A DNA stretch of 64,000 nt from JBEGHD01 sp049334165 (GTDB taxonomy: Bacteria; Bacteroidota; Bacteroidia; Flavobacteriales_D; Sanyastnellaceae), in the NCBI GenBank assembly GCA_049334165.1, contig JBEGHD010000012.1; one strand, 5' to 3'. A model generated the notes under the pieces. That model saw only the letters and a list, made by a program, of their open reading frames with translations, did not search any database and was not told the DNA's origin. A program made the translations under genes and the position numbers. Below are positions 59,501 to 64,000 of this stretch, piece by piece; the stretch's first letter is position 1; each line of letters starts with the position of its first letter.

Positions 59501-59995
59501 TGTACCGACCGGTTCGCCATCGGCTTCATTACCAGCAAAAATAGTCCAGTCGTAATCGTCAATTTCTCCGTTACTGGTGCTCGTTGAGTTGAAGTCAATT
59601 GTTGTACAATTGCCCTGATTAAAGTCAAAACTGGCAGAAGCCGATTCTCCGAAAATATTGAATGTTGTGTCGAATGCAGTGCCATTTGCATCCGTAATTC
59701 CGAGCGAAATACTTTGATCTCCAGAACCATTAAAAATGTAATCCGAAAGTTCATCGTCATCACCTACTAACTGAATACTTCCTGAGAAAGACTGAATGTT
59801 TACCGGTTCCTGCACTTCATTTCCGAACTCTATGAATTCGCTTAGAGCAGCGCCTGTGCAGATCTGCTCATCGCAATCCTCACATTCGATTTGGGTTCTG
59901 CCTAAGAGGGAAATTGCTAATAAGACTCCGAGCAAAAAGATCGAACGAGCGACACGAGAATAGGATGAAGAATATAGGCTTAGGCGAGAAGTCAT
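53579..59995 (-). CDS. giant secreted repeat protein with T9SS type B sorting domain
   Basis: 2138 aa. The N-terminal signal sequence (around IFLLGVLLAISLLGRTQ) is followed by many PKD/Ig-like beta domains rich in Asp, Asn, Cys and aromatic residues. A PKD-like domain is seen near residues 140-210, and two more precede the C-terminus (FEWDFGDPDSGDDN, TSWDFGDPVSGTDN). Between about residues 722 and 1322 a ~258-residue supra-domain is repeated, two full copies and a partial third. The end (FIPNAFTPDGDFTNELFKPV...YTFTIFDRWGAEIFETHDPSKGWNG...YVQPGLYNWQL) is the gliding-type T9SS type B sorting domain. A surface adhesin role is likely. No catalytic domain is recognised. Confidence 0.9.
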   Translation of the reverse strand: MTSRLSLYSSSYSRVARSIFLLGVLLAISLLGRTQIECEDCDEQICTGAALSEFIEFGNEVQEPVNIQSFSGSIQLVGDDDELSDYIFNGSGDQSISLGITDANGTAFDTTFNIFGESASASFDFNQGNCTTIDFNSTSTSNGEIDDYDWTIFAGNEADGEPVGTMNGSSPQFDFPSAGDFTIELIVTTENGCTNTLEQTITVGGLVPEIQFTDELGDQIYASFNNVCLIPYCQADDEAFELYIADISNIIQPANNITSVEVTLNGNPVADPFNGILAQMAAGEAGYQYVSITVSDGNCEQTKDYEVYFGSDEYYSTMGATPDLDQAGCPGEEYPLTLSPGASNPDGVDYQLEVLCGTDIVENYTWDNFTPPDPWNFDWTPTTSSCNCPTGFLTLRTTALHPCTSTPGTGTQDVRISSPVEATFSAPEEVCVNELVTLNWPGGNQLNNISWCDSELEWSIEDENGNPVPVDDGANEATMSHTFTAPGTYEVFLEVENDNCNEGGIYSDIICVEPDLSGLTLDVDWNLPTTICEGDEITPELTPLNADLCSAPSISWTLYQGASFSSSQNGNSPTFGPLDPGSYTLQLTYSTACGSLQEEIDFDVAGNPEITSNLNDPFSNACPDEEICLDDWFCVEYNAPALSSFQMEIYDGDLANCENPPAGQLFETITDQSPSPGFDPCDPNGSSCSFSWTAQTGQFTLRIVAENDCGEHVLCIPIDIPEPDQPDLDGTTEICAGEVTTIEALQGGGSFSFTSCPGACPTEGAGEGQFELIGNQVIWNTDSNTEAGVYEIEYSGDCIISSQIEITVNEVPDFEIVADPVDFVCSGEEVELEINYTGSNTVASCDWTNLTSGASIADTDCVASADPEPGVNEFEVEVIDDNGCSATSSVEVEELVQPFSQDCSSLESTYCDNEGEVIDIENLLTPYPSSGSLSWSLNGSEFSGSDILVDTLSQGTQTLEWSWEHPDLASCVFTGYCEFDVVPATTPTLEGEAVCAGEVFEVEATQTNGIDGTWTFENCPGDCPNDATQSANILEWQTETTTGAGTYELSFGGACLVTQTLEVDVNALPVFEIGSNPGELLCEGDEVTLSIENFNDVASCDWTDLNSGTNLPATDCELTLTEVSDAQSISAEVTDSNGCASEESIDLNIQLQPFTFDPSPVETVYCDNSENVIDLESLLSPMPSDGDLQWFLNTEEIVSNTVDILDLDPDDYELVYEFNHGTAPNCFFTDTLTFSVEELTAPNLVGENDYCLGSDVTFEAQNLNGFSGGWTNTSCPGGNCIDPQENSSEFNWESTTAELGTYTLEFSGECLETTDVEFVLYSNPVTEWTPVDESPCLNECLEVVEEELSNYDSFNWNFETDLESGSIDNNTLCIENLIDPQSLEICLWASIDHGTGSGTLTCESEDCHEIEPVASPGDYPELPETACPEEIVDLNVNDALYDNCTFWIEEIGTFDNCSSALIADGFYGTFTDSLFLEYSGCQDTLTSEIFIPEPPAGEFEVDYDPCIADVTTLLTNVSGDDLSFDWDILDEVDNNYDFLLDDPSLEQATPNPVLLSQLDLNTDSTFYFNVEISNACETLVLEDTVEFIAPPNLEVDVQAESQLDFCFPESIQFELFEFATYHIDSVYWDFDDEYGNASLSDTTLSNTFFPPPIEYTNIGAIDSVFVNATAWNQCGSDTDTLMIVLHPPDVFIEMPQEVDGVCPGETVSITPIQVQGIPWNGCEVMSEPNIVGLQYSCIGELDAVEITIPQTTPPGIYELTTSISGCGSDADVTFIEIFPVPVSNFEIADASCTGKPVAFQNNSQNATNFEWDFGDPDSGDDNFSFYTAPNHIYDLPGMYNVILWATSSDGCEAMYEDSVNISGPDATIFPGNQSICSGEEIELFVEDQGKLVQLGWEISHPNFEPLIFSFQTEISQVFTNSSDTLQIWEVSVEMLDLQNCYSQSDALIFVKPTPTASFSYSEIENCAQGAEVTFYNNSTEGVSTSWDFGDPVSGTDNYSNEWAPTHFFSGPENYGVELLVQNSFGCSDYQWEVLPCSDFTIFIPNAFTPDGDFTNELFKPVIDGIEFVKFIRPTDYTFTIFDRWGAEIFETHDPSKGWNGNNKEGNHYVQPGLYNWQLIIEFPSGRTEMMSGVVSVVR
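56018..57828 (-). repeat. ~258-residue supra-domain repeat in the giant surface protein
   Basis: Three related blocks start near 57828 (PDLDGTTEICAGE), 57044 (PTLEGEAVCAGE) and 56279 (PNLVGENDYCLGS). Each contains SCPG/NCPGxCP, an SGEC/GDC turn and a WTxLxSG segment, and the first two also share YCDN....IDxExLLxPxPS. Spacing is about 785 and 765 bases. Confidence 0.75.
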
Positions 59996-60124
59996 TTTTT
60001 TGGCTATTCAGAGATGAGCGTTCACAGTTTCCATCGGAAAGAATTAGTGAAACCAACAGTTGCTCGATCAGTGCATTCGTATAGTCGCAATTAGATTGGT
60101 GTATAGGTTTGTTTTTCAGTGGAT

Positions 60125-60132
60125 CAAAGATA
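60125..60132 (-). promoter_or_regulatory. candidate -7 element of the T9SS type B giant gene
   Basis: The minus strand reads TATCTTTG (TAnnTTTG), 129 bases upstream of the start codon. No clear -33 element is seen. Confidence 0.38.
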
Positions 60133-60341
60133 GAAATTTAAGATTAGATCATTGGTGGATTTCTTACGGTAAACACCCTAAATTTTTAGATGGACTCAAT
60201 GTTTCGTTCGACAGAGTTTCTGAGTTCTGTCTCTAACCTCCATTTATGTTGCTCAAGGTGTAGTCCGATTCCTACTACCAGTAAGAATAATCCCTGTACT
60301 TCATCAGACTACTCCTCACAGGGAAACACTTATTGACAGTT

Positions 60342-60349
60342 TAGATTTG
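60342..60349 (+). promoter_or_regulatory. candidate -7 element of the right-edge giant gene
   Basis: TAGATTTG (TAnnTTTG), 52 bases before the GTG start. Confidence 0.38.
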
Positions 60350-60401
60350 GTGCGAAATAAATGGAAAACCTGCCTAAGGAAAAGGCGTAGACGAACTGTA
60401 A

Positions 60402-63400
60402 GTGAGAAACCTTTGCTCTATACTAACATTAATTTTCTTGCTACTCATAGCTTTTCGCTGTGATGCGCAAACCTTTGACTGGGGCATTGTTTCCGATCAG
60501 GGAGGAAAGCAAAGCGGAAATGCTCTCGCAGTCGATTCTACACGCCAGTGCATTTATGTAGTCGGCCACCACGACCAGGATTTCGATCTGGTTTTTGAAT
60601 CTGAAGGCACGCCTCCGGTTTACTCAGGAAACTTAATAATCCCCCACAATGGCGGTCAGGATGGCTTCCTGATGAAATACTCTTTTGAAGGAGAACTTTT
60701 GTGGTATAACTACTTTACCGGAGGCGGAGAACAAGTGCCAACAGGAGTAGATGTCGATCATAATGGAAATGTTTACGTAACCGGATATTTTAAAGACAAT
60801 CTGATATGCAAAGCTGAGGACGATAGTGAGCTCTTCAGCTATCTCAATGTCGATGCAGGAAACTCGAACCTATTTGTAACATCTTTTGATGAAAGTGGCA
60901 ATTTGCTTTGGTCAGACCAACAAGGCGGTCAGGATGACGATTTCGCCATGGACATAGCTGTTGATGGAAATGGTGTTTATGTAGTAGGGGTTTTTAAAAA
61001 CCAAAATACTGTCTTTCATGGATACGACATTCCCGATGGGCTAAGCTCTAGGGATGTTTTTGTTTTGAAATACAACCTTGAAGGAGGCTACGAATGGTTT
61101 ACCATTGCTGGAGGAGCTAATGATGATTACGAAAACTCGCTGGATGTGAGGTCATCCTCATTGAGCATAGCCGCTTACAACGACAGAGTTTATTTTATAG
61201 GTGCATGGAGTGGTAGTCAGGTGTTCTTCTTTGAGAATGAAGTGCAGGTGAGAAGTGACATGACATTAAACTCCAGCGACAACTCTCAAGACTTTTACAT
61301 TGCAGCACTCTCAAGCGAAGGCTCTTACTTGTGGACGAGGTCGGTTTTACAAGAAGAAAACGGAGGCTATGGGTATGGTCTTGCTGCAGATTGCAACGGA
61401 GTCTATGTTGGACTTACTGTAGCTTTTAATGGTAGCATTGTAGTATATCCAGACAACTCTACTGATTTCGCATTTAACGATCAAATAATCGTAATGAAGC
61501 TCGACCCATCGAACGGCCTCAACTTGTGGGAGAATGTTTATTCTACTTCCGGAGACAATGACGATGATGTTTTAAGGTCAATGGATGTTGATGGGCATGG
61601 TGGATTGTACGTAACAGGTTGGTTCAAGACACCTTTCAGTGCCGGTCTTTTTGGTTTGGGCTCATATTCTCCTGTAGATAAAGAAGACGTTTTTGTGGCG
61701 AAGCTCAATACCTCTGATGGAGACGAAGAATGGATCAGGCGATTGGGAGATGATGAAAATGATTATGGATATGATATAGCAGTAGCGGGAGAAGACAACA
61801 TTTTTGTAACTGGAATGAACTCGGGTGACATGGGGAGCTCACCTTTTGCTGAGTCATCTTTTGCCGGAAGCCACAATGAAAACTTTCTACTCTTTAGAAT
61901 GACCGACAATCAGGTCGACCCAAGAGTTTGTTGCAACTTATCTCTAAACCCTAGCTCAACAGATCTTTCCTGCTTTGAATCTAATGACGGAGAAATCTCA
62001 ATTACTCCTTCTGGAGCGCTTGGATCAGTGAGTTTCAACTGGCCAACAGGAACGGATTATGAAGGTGGAAATGCCTCGAATCTGTCTGCAGGGACTTACA
62101 CAGTAAGTGCCGTTGATGGCGCTGGCTGTGAGGCTTCCGTTGATGTGGTTGTTTCGCAACCGGACCAAATCATGATTGATAACCTGAGTTATACAGATGC
62201 TTCTTGTCCTGATGCGACCGATGGCGAAGCAGAGTTCAGAACATACGATTTTACCGGAGGAGGATCTTTGCAAGTCTTTGACTCGCCAATTGTTTCAGCT
62301 CCTGCTGTCAGCAATAACACAGTAGCAGATTCAATTTTTAGCTCTCTTTCCAACCTGATGGTCGGAGATTATGAAGTCTATTTTGAAGATGACAATGGCT
62401 GTCGTTCAGATTCACTCACTGTGACCATTGCTGGGGTGGATACTATAGCTCCAACTCTCGATTGCACAACCGATACACTAACTTATTATGTCGACAGCTC
62501 GTGTGACTTCACTCCAACGCCAGCAAACTGGTTTGCAGACCTCAATCCTGTTGATAACTGCAGTAGCACCTTTTCTTACAACTCCACGATTTTAAACCCG
62601 GGAGGTGTGTGGACAGAAAATGTAAGAGATGTACTGCTTGAGGTCGAAGACGAATATGGAAACGTGGCGACTTGTGAAATTCACTTTGAAGTGCTGGATA
62701 CAATTGCTCCAACCATATCCTGTATTTCGGATCAGTCTCTGTCGCTCGATTCATCTTGTGATGTTTCACTTCCAGATTACACTGGAATGGTCAGTTTCGC
62801 AGATGGCTGCCCGAATGTGACTATCGACCAGTCACCTGCTTCCGGTACAATGCTCAGTGGACATGGAACAGTTCAGGAAATAACCATGACAGCTACAGAC
62901 GAAAGTGGAAACGCTACGAGCTGTACTTTCGATGTCGTTCTTGAGGACCACATTGATCCGGTTATTAGTTGTCTTGGAGATCTGAGCGAGTCAACTGACT
63001 CGAATTGCGATTTTTCAATTCCCGACTACACTGGGTTGGCTACTACTTCCGACAACTGCGCTGCATCTGTTACAGTAACTCAAAGCCCAGCTATAGGAAC
63101 CGTGATCAGCGGAGCAGGTACCACGCAATTAATTACCCTCACGGCTGAAGACGATGCCGGCAATACTTCTGATTGCACGTTTACTGTGACCCTCATTGAC
63201 GATATTGCTCCAGCGATCACATGTCCTTCGGACTTTACTGAAGCTACAGATGCAGCTTGCAATTTTGTAATTCCAGATTATACGGGTCTGGCAACCACTA
63301 GCGATAATTGTGACTCTTCTGTAGAAGTGACCCAAAGCCCTGCCGTGAATGACGTAATCAATGGAGAAGGGACAACACAGCTCATCACGCTCACTGCCGA

Positions 63401-64000
63401 AGACGATGCCGGCAACTCCACTTCCTGTAGCTTTGAAATTACCCTCGTTGATAACATCGACCCGGTCATCTCTGAAAACCCTTCAGACCGAAACGTATCC
63501 CTGGATGGAGATTGTGATTTTGTTATCCCTGACTACACCGCTGAGATTTCTCCGACAGACAATTGTGATTCGTCAGTGGAGGTGACTCAAACCCCAGCGG
63601 TTGGAGATGTTTTCAGTGGGCATGGAACAACGCAAACCATTACACTCACAGCCGAAGATAACGCAGGGAATACTGCTTCGGTCGACTTTGAAATTACTTT
63701 GGTTGATGATACCGATCCTGTGATTTCTTCAGTCCCAGACATAAATGAATTTCTCGATGGAGATTGTAATTTTTCCATCCCCGACTACACTGGTTTGTTG
63801 ACTCCTACAGACAATTGCGATGGTGATGTTGAGGTGACTCAAACCCCGGCTGTTGGAGTGGTTTACAGCGGACACCTGACCACGCAGACCATAACCCTCA
63901 CTGCGACAGACGATGCCGGAAACTCTGCTCAGACGAGTTTTGAGATCACTTTGATTGACGACATTGCCCCAACGATTACAACTCCGGCTGACCAAAACGA
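60402..64000 (+). CDS. giant secreted SBBP/SprB/HYR repeat adhesin, partial (3' end outside window)
   Basis: At least 1199 codons, open to the window end without a stop. The start is GTG at 60402, immediately after an in-frame TAA, and gives a clear signal peptide (RNLCSILTLIFLLLIAFRCDAQ). About residues 25-510 are beta-propeller (SBBP-like) repeats with VDxxGNVYVTGYF and GGxxDDF blocks. About 515-590 is a SprB-type repeat (DLSCFESNDGEISITPSG...NLSAGTYTVSAVDGAGC). From residue 682 onward at least six HYR-type domains of 83-86 residues follow (IAPTISC...PDYTG...DNC...VTQSPA...ITLTAEDDAGN). It is divergent from the other giant gene. A C-terminal T9SS signal is expected beyond the edge. Confidence 0.88.
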   Translation, partial: MRNLCSILTLIFLLLIAFRCDAQTFDWGIVSDQGGKQSGNALAVDSTRQCIYVVGHHDQDFDLVFESEGTPPVYSGNLIIPHNGGQDGFLMKYSFEGELLWYNYFTGGGEQVPTGVDVDHNGNVYVTGYFKDNLICKAEDDSELFSYLNVDAGNSNLFVTSFDESGNLLWSDQQGGQDDDFAMDIAVDGNGVYVVGVFKNQNTVFHGYDIPDGLSSRDVFVLKYNLEGGYEWFTIAGGANDDYENSLDVRSSSLSIAAYNDRVYFIGAWSGSQVFFFENEVQVRSDMTLNSSDNSQDFYIAALSSEGSYLWTRSVLQEENGGYGYGLAADCNGVYVGLTVAFNGSIVVYPDNSTDFAFNDQIIVMKLDPSNGLNLWENVYSTSGDNDDDVLRSMDVDGHGGLYVTGWFKTPFSAGLFGLGSYSPVDKEDVFVAKLNTSDGDEEWIRRLGDDENDYGYDIAVAGEDNIFVTGMNSGDMGSSPFAESSFAGSHNENFLLFRMTDNQVDPRVCCNLSLNPSSTDLSCFESNDGEISITPSGALGSVSFNWPTGTDYEGGNASNLSAGTYTVSAVDGAGCEASVDVVVSQPDQIMIDNLSYTDASCPDATDGEAEFRTYDFTGGGSLQVFDSPIVSAPAVSNNTVADSIFSSLSNLMVGDYEVYFEDDNGCRSDSLTVTIAGVDTIAPTLDCTTDTLTYYVDSSCDFTPTPANWFADLNPVDNCSSTFSYNSTILNPGGVWTENVRDVLLEVEDEYGNVATCEIHFEVLDTIAPTISCISDQSLSLDSSCDVSLPDYTGMVSFADGCPNVTIDQSPASGTMLSGHGTVQEITMTATDESGNATSCTFDVVLEDHIDPVISCLGDLSESTDSNCDFSIPDYTGLATTSDNCAASVTVTQSPAIGTVISGAGTTQLITLTAEDDAGNTSDCTFTVTLIDDIAPAITCPSDFTEATDAACNFVIPDYTGLATTSDNCDSSVEVTQSPAVNDVINGEGTTQLITLTAEDDAGNSTSCSFEITLVDNIDPVISENPSDRNVSLDGDCDFVIPDYTAEISPTDNCDSSVEVTQTPAVGDVFSGHGTTQTITLTAEDNAGNTASVDFEITLVDDTDPVISSVPDINEFLDGDCNFSIPDYTGLLTPTDNCDGDVEVTQTPAVGVVYSGHLTTQTITLTATDDAGNSAQTSFEITLIDDIAPTITTPADQN
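62445..64000 (+). repeat. tandem HYR-domain repeats in the right-edge giant gene
   Basis: Units begin at 62445, 62703, 62952, 63204, 63456, 63711 and 63963, i.e. 249-258 bases each. Inner units are also highly similar at DNA level, for example GAAGACGATGCCGGCAA recurs at about 63148 and 63400. The array continues past the window edge. Confidence 0.9.

Larger units (their letters stand above)
59996..60401. other. divergent intergenic region between two giant surface-protein genes
   Basis: 406 bases without a gene. It holds the two promoter candidates listed separately and a seven-base hairpin TCCCTGT/ACAGGGA (60291-60297 with 60318-60324). Several short blocked frames are present but none looks coding. 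Confidence 0.5.

Noticed and set aside
62445..64000. CRISPR array
   Set aside because: Repeat period of about 250 bases, continuous reading frame and graded divergence show protein-domain repeats, not direct repeats with unique spacers.

Overview
The window looks like chromosome of a Bacteroidota bacterium, probably a marine or aquatic Flavobacteriales-type organism. The evidence is a fused SecDF, type IX secretion (T9SS) C-terminal sorting domains on several secreted proteins, a T9SS type B gliding-type C-terminus, SprB and HYR adhesin repeats, a bacillithiol biosynthesis gene (bshB1), families typical of the phylum (DUF5606, DUF4159, DUF1684, head GIN domain, PafA-type phosphatase, M61 peptidase), and recurrent TAnnTTTG-type -7 promoter elements with little Shine-Dalgarno signal. 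I see no phage, integrase, transposase, CRISPR array or rRNA.

Layout. 0.2-4 kb: a two-cysteine glutathione-peroxidase-like enzyme followed by bshB1 (thiol redox), then a convergent polysaccharide flippase and glycosyltransferase pair. 4.1-8.4 kb: tRNA-His with a strong terminator, a DUF1287 protein, an M15 peptidase, a GH16-like lipoprotein and a small secreted protein. 8.4-15.7 kb: mostly minus-strand housekeeping (trxB, an RluA-type pseudouridine synthase, panB, a Ca/Na antiporter, tatA, secDF). 15.9-25.1 kb: DUF4159 protein, M61 peptidase, PafA-like phosphatase, then a minus-strand run of acyl-CoA synthetase, T9SS-sorted serine hydrolase, PAP2 phosphatase and crcB. 25.2-30.5 kb: tex, a four-helix-bundle (S23-type) gene inside an imperfect inverted repeat, 3-hydroxybutyryl-CoA dehydrogenase and dinB. 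31-38.5 kb: a T9SS cargo protein, a vanadium haloperoxidase-like lipoprotein, an M3 peptidase, DUF5606, a stand-alone HsdR-N domain protein and a CNNM/CBS protein. 38.5-45.2 kb: a minus-strand group of AMP nucleosidase, holA, hemE and two tandem OmpA-family genes, plus an MFS transporter. 45.3-52.4 kb: L-2-hydroxyglutarate oxidase, several small secreted proteins, a TonB-like protein and a saccharopine/alanine-dehydrogenase-like enzyme. 52.5-53.6 kb: tmRNA (ssrA), then a tandem hairpin/spacer array and a GIY-YIG gene. 53.6-64 kb: two very large divergent surface-protein genes, the second running off the right edge.

How it fits together. The envelope theme is strong: SecDF and TatA export proteins, T9SS-sorted products and giant repeat proteins are displayed outside, and OmpA-type proteins anchor the envelope. 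The most unusual observations are a terminator-like hairpin inside the first codons of the second OmpA gene, the tmRNA-proximal hairpin array with a compensatory base change next to a GIY-YIG gene, the inverted-repeat-flanked four-helix-bundle gene, several promoters lying almost on the start codon, and two independent protein-repeat expansions in the giant surface proteins. I did not find a clearly complete new multi-gene system; the GIY-YIG/hairpin/tmRNA unit and the four-helix-bundle cassette are the best candidates for something undescribed.
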